This document shows positions 8,144 through 15,673 of a stretch of 64,000 nucleotides of DNA, piece by piece. The stretch spans positions 2,896,501-2,960,500 of the forward strand of contig NZ_JBBPBZ010000002.1 in the NCBI RefSeq assembly GCF_038070105.1, read 5' to 3'. This DNA comes from Methylocystis sp. IM3 (lineage in GTDB: Bacteria; Pseudomonadota; Alphaproteobacteria; Rhizobiales; Beijerinckiaceae). Under the pieces are notes generated by a model. That model worked only from the letters and a program-made list of their open reading frames with translations, made no database searches and was not told where the DNA came from. Made by a program: the position numbers and the translations under genes. The first letter of the stretch is position 1, and each line of letters starts with the position of its first letter.

Positions 8144-9553
8144 ATGACAACGGCCAAGGACGTAATCAAGCAGATCAAGGACAACGACGTCAAATACGTC
8201 GACTTCCGCTTCACCGACCCGCGCGGCAAGTGGCAGCATGTCACTTTCGACGTTTCGATCGTCGATGAGGACGCCCTGACCGAAGGCATCATGTTCGACG
8301 GCTCGTCTATCGCTGGCTGGAAGGCCATCAACGAGTCGGACATGACCCTCCTGCCCGACCTCGAAACCTGCACGATGGACCCCTTCTTCGCGGCCTCGAC
8401 CATGTCGATCGTCTGCGACGTCGTGGAGCCCGCCACCGGCCAGCCCTACAACCGCGACCCGCGCTCGATCGCCAAGAAGGCGATGGCGCATGTGAAGTCG
8501 GTCGGCGTGGGCGACGTGGCCTATTTCGGCCCCGAGGCCGAATTCTTCGTTTTCGACGACGTGCGCTTCTCCGCCGAGCCCTACAACACGGGCTTCCAGC
8601 TCGACTCGGTCGAACTGCCGTCGAACTCCGACACCGCCTATGAAGGCGGCAACCTTGGCCACCGCGTCCGCACCAAGGGCGGCTATTTCCCGGTTCCGCC
8701 GGTCGACTCGGCCCAGGACATGCGCGGCGAAATGCTCGCGGCCATGGCGGCCATGGGCGTCAAGGTCGAGAAGCACCATCACGAGGTCGCTTCCGCCCAG
8801 CACGAGCTCGGCCTGAAGTTCGAGACGCTCGTCACCGTCGCCGACCACCTCCAGATCTACAAATATGCGATCCATCAGGTCGCCCATTCCTACGGCAAGT
8901 CGGCGACCTTCATGCCGAAGCCGATCTTCGGCGACAACGGCTCGGGCATGCACGTCCACCAGTCGATCTGGAAGGAAGGCAAGCCGGTTTTCGCGGGCGA
9001 CAAATACGCCGGCCTCTCCCAGGAGTGCCTGTGGTACATCGGCGGCATCATCAAGCACGCCAAGTCGCTGAACGCCTTCACCAACCCGTCGACCAACTCC
9101 TACAAGCGTCTGGTCCCGGGCTATGAGGCGCCGGTGCTGCTCGCCTATTCGTCGCGCAACCGCTCGGCCTCCTGCCGCATTCCGTTCGGCTCGAGCCCGA
9201 AGGCCAAGCGCATCGAGGTTCGCTTCCCCGATCCGACGGCGAACCCCTATCTCGCCTTCGCCGCGATGCTGATGGCCGGCCTCGACGGCATCATCAACAA
9301 GATCGATCCGGGCGCACCGGCCGACAAGGACCTCTACGATCTGCCGCCAGAGGAGCTGAAGGCGATCCCGACGGTTTGCGGCTCGCTGCGCGAGGCGCTC
9401 GAGAGCCTCAAGGCCGACCACGCCTATCTGACGGCCGGCGGCGTCTTCAACGAAGACTTCATCAACTCCTACATCGAGCTCAAGATGCAGGACGTGATGC
9501 GCTTCGAAATGACGCCGCATCCGGTCGAGTTCGACATGTACTACTCCTACTGA
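8144..9553 (+). CDS. glnA: Glutamine synthetase type I
   Basis: This 469-residue GSI makes glutamine from glutamate, ammonia and ATP as a dodecamer in the cytoplasm. Conserved blocks are present: [34 protein letters not shown], the catalytic NRSASCRIP and [14 protein letters not shown]. The adenylylation loop has Tyr398 ([10 protein letters not shown]), the target of GlnE, which is also in this window. The frame opens at 8063, but the ATG at 8144 gives the normal N-terminus MTTAKDV and has AAGGA upstream. It forms an operon with glnB and ends before a strong terminator. Confidence 0.97.
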   Translation: MTTAKDVIKQIKDNDVKYVDFRFTDPRGKWQHVTFDVSIVDEDALTEGIMFDGSSIAGWKAINESDMTLLPDLETCTMDPFFAASTMSIVCDVVEPATGQPYNRDPRSIAKKAMAHVKSVGVGDVAYFGPEAEFFVFDDVRFSAEPYNTGFQLDSVELPSNSDTAYEGGNLGHRVRTKGGYFPVPPVDSAQDMRGEMLAAMAAMGVKVEKHHHEVASAQHELGLKFETLVTVADHLQIYKYAIHQVAHSYGKSATFMPKPIFGDNGSGMHVHQSIWKEGKPVFAGDKYAGLSQECLWYIGGIIKHAKSLNAFTNPSTNSYKRLVPGYEAPVLLAYSSRNRSASCRIPFGSSPKAKRIEVRFPDPTANPYLAFAAMLMAGLDGIINKIDPGAPADKDLYDLPPEELKAIPTVCGSLREALESLKADHAYLTAGGVFNEDFINSYIELKMQDVMRFEMTPHPVEFDMYYSY

Positions 9554-9610
9554 GCCTTCTCGCTGTCGCGGCGTCGGGCGCCGCGGCAGACCGAAAGGCG
9601 CGGGAAATGG

Positions 9611-9640
9611 GCCCGGAAGCGACGCTTCCGGGCTTTTTTT
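9611..9640 (+). terminator. Intrinsic terminator of the glnB-glnA operon
   Basis: A perfect 10-base-pair stem, GCCCGGAAGC / GCTTCCGGGC, with a 3-base loop (GAC), is followed by a T-run of seven. It begins 57 bases after the glnA stop codon, so the following PHA-related gene probably has its own promoter. Confidence 0.95.
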
Positions 9641-9756
9641 GCTCAGCGGATGAGAAAAGCGCCTGCGCCCGGGCGCGCGCCGCCCTGCCCGGCATGTCGC
9701 TGGCTTTCTTTTGCCGCGGGCCGGGCCTACATCAGGCGCTACGCGGAGAAACGCCG

Positions 9757-10074
9757 ATGCAGAACACGATCACTGTCACCGTGCCGCATGATCTCGGGAT
9801 CGAGACGGCGAAGAAACGCCTGGCCGAGCGGCTGGAAATGCTCCAGCGCGACTATGTGGACAAGATCGCCCATTCGGAAGTGACGTGGTCCGGCGACGTG
9901 GCGACAATAAGGGTCAGCGCGCTTGGCCAGCAGGCCTCCGCGCAGATGAACGTGCTCCCCGACATGGTGCGGATCGAGGTGCAGCTTCCCTGGCTTCTCG
10001 CCGCCATCGCCGGAAGGGTCAAGGAGTTCGTCTCCCGCAACGCCAGCGACGTGCTCAAGATCGGAAAATCCTGA
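9757..10074 (+). CDS. Polyhydroxyalkanoic acid system (PHA_gran_rgn) family protein
   Basis: This 105-residue protein starts MQNTITVTVPHDLGIETAKK and matches the small family found near PHA-granule genes (PHA_gran_rgn). Members are cytoplasmic with an alternating strand-helix pattern and no known catalytic residues; the link to PHA storage is by genomic association. The ATG at 9757 has GGAG 9 bases upstream. Here it lies alone between the glnA terminator and a converging regulator gene, with no phaA, phaB, phaC or phasin gene in the window. Confidence 0.8.
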   Translation: MQNTITVTVPHDLGIETAKKRLAERLEMLQRDYVDKIAHSEVTWSGDVATIRVSALGQQASAQMNVLPDMVRIEVQLPWLLAAIAGRVKEFVSRNASDVLKIGKS

Positions 10075-10096
10075 AAGCTGCGCTCGCGGCGCAGCT

Positions 10097-10705
10097 TTAT
10101 TCGGCGTTCAGTTGCGCCAGGGAGGACCCCACGTCGAGCCAGATTCGCACGAGGTCCGGCAAGGTGCGGGCGCCGAGCTTGCTCATTGCATTGGAGCGGT
10201 GAATCTCCACCGTGCGCGGCTTGATCCCCAGTTGCGACGCGACCTCTCGATTGGCGCAGCCATGCATGACGGCGTCCACGACGTCCCGCTCCCGCGTGCT
10301 GAGCGATTCGAAGCGCGCGAGCAGCTCCCTTTTTTTGCGGCCGCGCTCGAACCAGGCGCGGCTCTCGTCGAGCGCGGCGCGCACGGCGGCGTCCAGCTTT
10401 TCGGGCTCGATCGGTTTTTGCAGGAAATCGGCCGCGCCCTCCTTCATCGCCCTGACAGCTAGAGCGACATTGGCGCGCGACGACAGCGCGATGATCGGCA
10501 GGGAACGACGAATCGCCCGAAGCTCCCGCATGGCCGTCGGATCCGACGGCTGAACATCGATGAGGACGCAGCCGGGAGGCTCCAGATCGGCCTCGGCGAG
10601 GAAGGCCGCGACATCCGGATAGGGCCTGATTTCATAAGTATGGCCGGAAAGCAGCGTGGCGATCGCGTCCCGCTCGCCCTGCCCGGCGATGAGGTAGACA
10701 ATCAT
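10097..10705 (-). CDS. FixJ-family response regulator with altered acidic pocket
   Basis: This 202-residue protein has a receiver domain (about residues 1-115) and a LuxR-type helix-turn-helix (LSTRERDVVDAVMHGCANRE, then GIKPRTVEIHRSNAMSKL). The phosphoacceptor Asp50 (CVLIDVQPSD) and Lys97 (FLQKPIE) are present. The N-terminal acidic pair that binds Mg2+ in FixJ is missing: the first strand reads IVYLIAGQGERD, where VDDD would be expected. Phosphorylation may be weak or absent. No partner sensor kinase is adjacent. Its targets cannot be told from sequence. Confidence 0.88.
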   Translation of the reverse strand: MIVYLIAGQGERDAIATLLSGHTYEIRPYPDVAAFLAEADLEPPGCVLIDVQPSDPTAMRELRAIRRSLPIIALSSRANVALAVRAMKEGAADFLQKPIEPEKLDAAVRAALDESRAWFERGRKKRELLARFESLSTRERDVVDAVMHGCANREVASQLGIKPRTVEIHRSNAMSKLGARTLPDLVRIWLDVGSSLAQLNAE

Positions 10706-10818
10706 CTCTTGTGACCTTGAGGGTAGCCGTTAATGTCAACCTTGTATCATATGCTCGCGCTTGAGTTGAAGAGGCAAAATGTCTCAGCCTTGACGGTTAA
10801 TAAATCACTCTTCCAGAA
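10706..10818 (-). promoter_or_regulatory. AT-rich promoter region of the FixJ-like gene
   Basis: This spacer is clearly richer in A+T than its surroundings. On the minus strand it holds a perfect -35 box TTGACA (plus-strand 10734-10739), but only a poor -10 follows it, and a TATGAT (10746-10751) that could be a -10 lies further upstream. Which pair is used is unclear. Past the tyrC stop codon it also acts as the 3' end of the aromatic operon; no intrinsic terminator is visible. Confidence 0.35.
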
Positions 10819-11739
10819 TTAATCGGATTTCGGCCGCCCAAAGTCCGGCGCCGCCGTATCCTGGCCCTGCTCGATGATGGAGCGGCGGATGGCGCGAGTG
10901 CGGGTGAAGAAGGCGAAGAGTCCGTCCCCGTCGCCGCGACGGATCATGCGCTGGAGCGCGCTCAGATCCTCGTTGAAGCGGCCGAGCATTTCCAGCACCG
11001 CTTCGCGGTTGTTGAGAAAGATGTCGCGCCACATGATCGGGTCGGAGGCGGCGATGCGCGTGAAGTCGCGAAAGCCGGAGGCGGAGAATTTGATCACCTC
11101 CGAGCGCGTCTGCTCGCCGAAATCATCCGCCGTGCCAACGATATTATAGGCGATGAGATGGGGCAGATGACTGGTGAGGGCCAGCACCTTGTCGTGATGC
11201 TCGGCGCTCATGGTCTCGACCCTGGCCCCGATTCGCGTCCAGAAATCGGCCAACCGGCTCACCGCCCGCGCGTCCGCGCCGTCCGGCGGCGTGAGAATGC
11301 ACCAGCGATTCTGAAAGAGCGACGCGAAGCCCGCGTCGGGTCCGGAGAATTCTGTTCCCGCAAGGGGATGGGCCGGGATGAACTGCACGCCCGGCGGCAC
11401 ATGGGGGGCGACTTGCGCCACGACGGCGCTCTTGACCGAGCCCACATCCGAGAGAATGGCGCCGGGCGCGAGATGCGGCGCCAGCGTCGCCGCGACCGCG
11501 GCGCAGGCGCCGACCGGCGTGCAGATGACGACGAGGTCGGCGCCCTCGAGCGCCCGCGAAACATCGCCGCTCGCCTCGTCGGCGATCCCGAGTTCCCGCA
11601 CGCGGGCCATGACCGAGGCCGAGGCGTCGACAATGGCGACCTCACGGGCCACGCCATAGTCCCGCGCCGCGCGCGCAATCGAGGAGCCGATGAGGCCGGC
11701 GCCGACGAGGGCGACCCGCGAAAAGACCGGCTCAGCCAT
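10819..11739 (-). CDS. tyrC: Prephenate/arogenate (cyclohexadienyl) dehydrogenase
   Basis: This 306-residue NAD(P)-dependent enzyme oxidatively decarboxylates prephenate or arogenate towards tyrosine. A Rossmann motif ([10 protein letters not shown], residues 11-20) is followed by [26 protein letters not shown] and [11 protein letters not shown], all characteristic of the TyrA/TyrC family. There is no fused chorismate mutase or ACT domain. The ATG at 11739 gives [13 protein letters not shown]. It overlaps the end of hisC by 8 bases, so translation is probably coupled. The overlap and order support a tyrosine/phenylalanine operon. Confidence 0.93.
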   Translation of the reverse strand: MAEPVFSRVALVGAGLIGSSIARAARDYGVAREVAIVDASASVMARVRELGIADEASGDVSRALEGADLVVICTPVGACAAVAATLAPHLAPGAILSDVGSVKSAVVAQVAPHVPPGVQFIPAHPLAGTEFSGPDAGFASLFQNRWCILTPPDGADARAVSRLADFWTRIGARVETMSAEHHDKVLALTSHLPHLIAYNIVGTADDFGEQTRSEVIKFSASGFRDFTRIAASDPIMWRDIFLNNREAVLEMLGRFNEDLSALQRMIRRGDGDGLFAFFTRTRAIRRSIIEQGQDTAAPDFGRPKSD

Positions 11740-12844
11740 GGGCCGCCGCTTTCGCCTCCGCCATGAAGTCGCCCAGCGCGGCGACGACGCGCCTGTTGGC
11801 CTCATCGACGCCGATCGTCAGGCGCAGAAAATCGGGCATCCCATAGGCGCCGATCCCCCGCAGCACGAGACCGCGCGAGGTAAGAAAACGATCCGCCTCC
11901 GCCGCCGTTCGGCCGGGCCGGTCGGGAAAGCGGATCGCGATGAAATTGGCGACGCTCGGCAGAACCTCGAGACCGAGGCCCGAAATCTCCTGCGTGAGCC
12001 AGGGCAGCCATTTCTCATTGTGGGCGATGGCCGCCCGAAGATGGGCGTCATCCCGCACGGCGGCGATTCCGGCGGCGCTGGCGGCGGTCGAGACATTGAA
12101 GGGCGAGCGGATGCGGTCCAGGGCCTCGATGACGTGACGCGGCCCGTAACCCCAGCCGAGCCGCAGGCCGGCGAGGCCGTAAATCTTGGAAAAGGTGCGC
12201 GTCACGACGACATTGTCGAACTGATCGACGAGCGCGATCCCCGCGTCGTAATCCGGGCGGGTCACATATTCGGCGTAGGCCGCATCGAGTACGAGCAGAA
12301 CGTGAGGGGGGAGGTTCGTGGCGAGCCGCGCCACTTCGCTCGCCGGCAGATAGCTCCCGGTCGGATTATTGGGGTTGGCGAGGAAGACGATCTTCGTCCG
12401 CTCGGTCACCCGTTCGAGAAGGGCGTCGACGTCGGCGGTGAAGTTCTTCTCCGGCGCGACGACGGGAACGCCGCCCGCGGCGAGCGTCACGATCTTGTAT
12501 TCGAGAAAGCCGTATTGGCTGTAGAGCCCCTCGTCGCCAGGCCCGATATAGGCGAGCGCGAGCAGCTCCAGAATATTGTCCGAACCGGCGCCCATGATGA
12601 TGCGCGCCGGGTCGAGCCCATATTGCGCGGCGATGGCCTCGCGCAAGACGCGGGACGAGCCCTCGGGATAGAGGGCGATCTGATGGGCCATGTCGCGTAG
12701 CGCCTGCACGGCGGCGGGCGAGGGTCCGAGCGGCGTCTCATTGGCCGAAAGCTTGAAGACAGGCCCCGCGCCGGGCGCGGCGCTCTTGCCGGGCACATAG
12801 GCGTCGATCTCCAGCACGGTGGGGCGGGGGATGGGACGCGACAT
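11732..12844 (-). CDS. hisC: HisC-type aminotransferase, probably aromatic amino-acid aminotransferase
   Basis: This 370-residue PLP enzyme of fold type I has substrate-pocket and cofactor motifs [28 protein letters not shown] and the Schiff-base Lys220 ([16 protein letters not shown]). By sequence it is a histidinol-phosphate aminotransferase. Its position between chorismate mutase and TyrC suggests that it also, or mainly, transaminates prephenate or 4-hydroxyphenylpyruvate, as known for HisC-type enzymes in other bacteria. That specificity is inferred from context. The ATG at 12844 follows the chorismate mutase stop codon by 5 bases. Confidence 0.92.
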   Translation of the reverse strand: MSRPIPRPTVLEIDAYVPGKSAAPGAGPVFKLSANETPLGPSPAAVQALRDMAHQIALYPEGSSRVLREAIAAQYGLDPARIIMGAGSDNILELLALAYIGPGDEGLYSQYGFLEYKIVTLAAGGVPVVAPEKNFTADVDALLERVTERTKIVFLANPNNPTGSYLPASEVARLATNLPPHVLLVLDAAYAEYVTRPDYDAGIALVDQFDNVVVTRTFSKIYGLAGLRLGWGYGPRHVIEALDRIRSPFNVSTAASAAGIAAVRDDAHLRAAIAHNEKWLPWLTQEISGLGLEVLPSVANFIAIRFPDRPGRTAAEADRFLTSRGLVLRGIGAYGMPDFLRLTIGVDEANRRVVAALGDFMAEAKAAAHG

Positions 12845-12849
12845 TTTGC

Positions 12850-13728
12850 TTAGCTCCTTGGCGCGAAGACGCCGCTGCGCGCCTCATTAAGTTCGTAACG
12901 GCCGGCATGGCTGCCGATGGGTTCGACGACGGCGTCGGCGACGCCGGCGGCGGAGAGCTCCTGCGCGAAGCGCGCGGCCTCGACCCGGCCGGGGGCCGCG
13001 ACCATCAGCGACAGGCCGCCCGCATGGGGCGCGCTCGCGAGGATTTCGCCCTCAAGCGCCGACACCACCGCCGGGATGGAATGCGACCAGCGCGGCACGT
13101 TGAGCGCATGGAGCAAAATATCGCACGAGGCGGCGTCGGCCGCCGGGCGCGCCACGATGAAGACCGGCAGGCCGGCGGGATGGTCGGGCCGCTCGACGAA
13201 AGGCAGGCGCGCGATGATCTTGGGCGCGTCCGCGCCGATGAGCCGCATCCACCAGGCGCCGTCGGCGAGGCCGCCCGAGGCGCGCAACATGCCGAGATCG
13301 CCCGTCGAGGCCGCGACCGCGTCGATCACAGGGCCCGCGCCGTGATGCGGCACATAGGGGACCGTGAAGCCGAAGTGAAAGCGCGCGCTGTCGCGCATCT
13401 GCGCGTCGCCGCCGGAATCATCCGCGTGCACCGCGTAATTCGCCTGCACATAGGTGAAGGTCGAGACGATGACGCGCCACACGCCCTCGACTGCATCGAC
13501 CGGAAGAAGGCCGCGATGGCGCTCGACCAGCGCGCGCATCATCTGCGCCTCGCGATCCGGCCGGAAGGCGCAACCGCCGCCCTGGGCGCGCTTCACCGCG
13601 ATCAGGCGGTCGATGATCTCGCCGCGCGCCATGAGCAGCCCGTGCATTTCGAGATCGATGCGGTCGATCTCGGCGCGCAATTCGGCAAGCGTGTCGGCGG
13701 CGGGTTTCGGCTGGGGCGTATCGCGCAT
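12850..13728 (-). CDS. Chorismate mutase with a large uncharacterised C-terminal domain
   Basis: This 292-residue protein has an AroQ-type chorismate mutase domain at residues 10-95 ([33 protein letters not shown] and [10 protein letters not shown]). It converts chorismate to prephenate. The remaining 190 or so residues do not show the TRF motif of prephenate dehydratase. A block ([20 protein letters not shown]) followed by a possible ACT-like end may be regulatory. The ATG at 13728 is chosen because the frame upstream has no conserved content. It is the first gene of the chorismate mutase-hisC-tyrC operon. Confidence 0.88.
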   Translation of the reverse strand: MRDTPQPKPAADTLAELRAEIDRIDLEMHGLLMARGEIIDRLIAVKRAQGGGCAFRPDREAQMMRALVERHRGLLPVDAVEGVWRVIVSTFTYVQANYAVHADDSGGDAQMRDSARFHFGFTVPYVPHHGAGPVIDAVAASTGDLGMLRASGGLADGAWWMRLIGADAPKIIARLPFVERPDHPAGLPVFIVARPAADAASCDILLHALNVPRWSHSIPAVVSALEGEILASAPHAGGLSLMVAAPGRVEAARFAQELSAAGVADAVVEPIGSHAGRYELNEARSGVFAPRS

Positions 13729-13921
13729 GGCGTTTCTCTTAGGCCAGCGGAAGGCGCGCGTGAAGGGGGCGCCCGCGCCTCCAATCCGCAAGCGAATCCT
13801 CCTCTCGGCCAGGTCGTGGCCACGCTCCAGGCTCGGCACAGTGACAAGGTCGCTTGCCGCAGGCGGCGGCCGGGCTAGTCTTCCGCAAGAATCGACCGCG
13901 AGAGTCAATAAAGGAAACGCC

Positions 13922-14380
13922 ATGCTCGCAAGACCCGCCGCCAGCCTCGCCTTGCTCGCCCTTTTTACCGCGACCGCCGCCCGCGCGGACGGCGTCGATC
14001 TCAAGGGCTTTCATGCGACCGTGAAAGCTGAACTCGCTGACCTCGGCCATCTCTCGGAACTCAATGGCAAATACCGCCTGCGCGTCACGGAGGTGACGAT
14101 GGAGCCCGGCGGCTACATGCACGCCCATCACCATCTCGGCCCCGGCCTGCGCTGCATCCAATCGGGCGAGATGAAATATGAGATCGGCGGCAAGACGACG
14201 ATCTACAAGCCGGGCGACTGCTTCACCGAGACAGGGGCGACGACCCACGAGTCGAGAAATGTCGGGGCGGGGCCGGTCGTGCTTTTGAATTTCGAGCTGC
14301 TGCCCGCCAATATGCCGGAGGGCAAGGGGTCGATCATCCCGGCTCCCCCCGCCGACGACCACGCCCACCCCGATCACTGA
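13922..14380 (+). CDS. Secreted cupin-domain protein
   Basis: This 152-residue protein has a signal peptide (MLARPAASLALLALFTATAA, cleavage near ARADG) and one cupin domain. The metal-binding motif has several histidines (GGYMHAHHHLGPGLRCIQSG) and a second block KPGDCFTETGATTHESRN. The C-terminus is His/Asp-rich (DDHAHPDH), which may bind metal. The activity is unknown. The ATG at 13922 has AAGGAAA 4 bases upstream. It runs convergent with the small membrane protein gene, with one base between the stop codons. Confidence 0.85.
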   Translation: MLARPAASLALLALFTATAARADGVDLKGFHATVKAELADLGHLSELNGKYRLRVTEVTMEPGGYMHAHHHLGPGLRCIQSGEMKYEIGGKTTIYKPGDCFTETGATTHESRNVGAGPVVLLNFELLPANMPEGKGSIIPAPPADDHAHPDH

Positions 14381-14381
14381 C

Positions 14382-14690
14382 CTATTCGCGGGCGATCGCC
14401 GGCGGATCGACGCCATTCCACCGGCAGACGAGGCCGTCGCGGCGGGCCTCCAGCATCGACGCGAATGCGACGACGCCGTTCGGAATTTCCGCCGACGCCC
14501 GGCGCACGTCGCCGGGCGTAAATCGCACCCGCCCGTTCGCGGCCGCGTTGCAGGCGGCGACGAGATCGTGGCCGGCGCCGCGTTCGATCAGCGTCGCCGT
14601 CTCGTCCTCGCCCGCCGGCCAGAAGAACCACAGCAGAAGAAGGAGCGCCGCAGCGCCCGCCGCCAGAAAAAGGACTCCGCGCCGGCTCAT
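14382..14690 (-). CDS. Small membrane-anchored protein of unknown function
   Basis: This 102-residue protein starts with a basic stretch and one strong hydrophobic segment (VLFLAAGAAALLLLLWFFWP, residues 6-25). A soluble part with two cysteines (AACNAAANGRVRFTPGD and GLVCRWNGVD) follows. I do not recognise a family. It begins 9 bases after the DUF815 ATPase gene on the same strand and is probably co-transcribed and translationally close to it. Confidence 0.6.
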   Translation of the reverse strand: MSRRGVLFLAAGAAALLLLLWFFWPAGEDETATLIERGAGHDLVAACNAAANGRVRFTPGDVRRASAEIPNGVVAFASMLEARRDGLVCRWNGVDPPAIARE

Positions 14691-14699
14691 CGCACGCGC

Positions 14700-15548
14700 C
14701 TACAGGGACTTGCCCAGCCGCCCGGCGAGATCGGTCACGAACTGCCAGGCGACGCGGCCCGAACGCGCGCCGCGGGTCATGGCCCATTCCAGCGCCTGCG
14801 CCCGGATTTCGGCTTGCGGCGCGTCGAGGCCGTAATGGCGCGCATAGCCGAAGACCATGGCGAGATACTCGTCCTGACTGCAAGTGTGGAAGCCGATCCA
14901 CAGGCCGAAACGGTCCGAGAGCGAGACCTTTTCCTCCACCGCCTCCTTGCCATGGATGGCGCCCGCCGCTTCATTCTCCACCATGTCGCGCGGCATCAGG
15001 TGGCGGCGGTTGGAGGTGGCGTAGAACAGCACATTGCCGGGGCGCCCCTCGACGCCGCCCTCGAGCGCGGTTTTCAGCGCCTTGTAGCTCGTCTCCGGCC
15101 CGTCGAAGGAGAGGTCGTCGCAAAAGACGATGAAGCGGAACGGCGCCGGCGCCAGGGCGCCGAGGAGACCGGGCAGCGCCTCTATGTCCTCGCGGTGGAT
15201 TTCGACGAGCTTCAGGCGCCCCTGCGCGGCGAGCGCGCCATGCACGGCCTTGACCAGCGAGGACTTTCCCATGCCCCGCGCGCCCCACAGCAGCGCATTG
15301 TTGGCGGGAAGGCCCCGCGCGAAGCGCTCCGTGTTGGCGAAGAGAATGTCACGCTGGAGATTTATGCCCTCGAGCAGGGAGAGATCGACGCGGTTGACCT
15401 TCTCGACCGCGTGGAAGACCGACCCCGCCGCGCGCCAGACGAAGGCCTCGGCCGCGGCGAAATCCGGCGGCGGCGGCGCGGACGGCGCGAGGCGCTCCAG
15501 GGCGTCAGCGATGCGGGAAAGGTTGGCGGCGATATCGGGCGTCGTCAT
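14700..15548 (-). CDS. DUF815-family AAA+ ATPase
   Basis: This 282-residue P-loop ATPase has Walker A GARGMGKSS (residues 89-97), Walker B FIVFCDDLSF (about 138-147) and a later ATSNRRHLMPRDM block, all features of the DUF815 family. The family is widespread and uncharacterised; an activity on other proteins or nucleic acids is only inferred from the fold. The ATG at 15548 gives MTTPDIAANLSRI; a few codons upstream are open. It is divergent from glnE, with about 125 bases between. Confidence 0.85.
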   Translation of the reverse strand: MTTPDIAANLSRIADALERLAPSAPPPPDFAAAEAFVWRAAGSVFHAVEKVNRVDLSLLEGINLQRDILFANTERFARGLPANNALLWGARGMGKSSLVKAVHGALAAQGRLKLVEIHREDIEALPGLLGALAPAPFRFIVFCDDLSFDGPETSYKALKTALEGGVEGRPGNVLFYATSNRRHLMPRDMVENEAAGAIHGKEAVEEKVSLSDRFGLWIGFHTCSQDEYLAMVFGYARHYGLDAPQAEIRAQALEWAMTRGARSGRVAWQFVTDLAGRLGKSL

Positions 15549-15673
15549 GGGGCTTGCGCGTTCCCTGGCCATCGGGGCTGATTTACCGGCATAGCCGGAT
15601 TATACGGGGAGGCAAAGGCCGCAGCGGACGGCCCAAGCCGAGCGGCCGCAAGGTCGATGAGAGGACAGGACTT

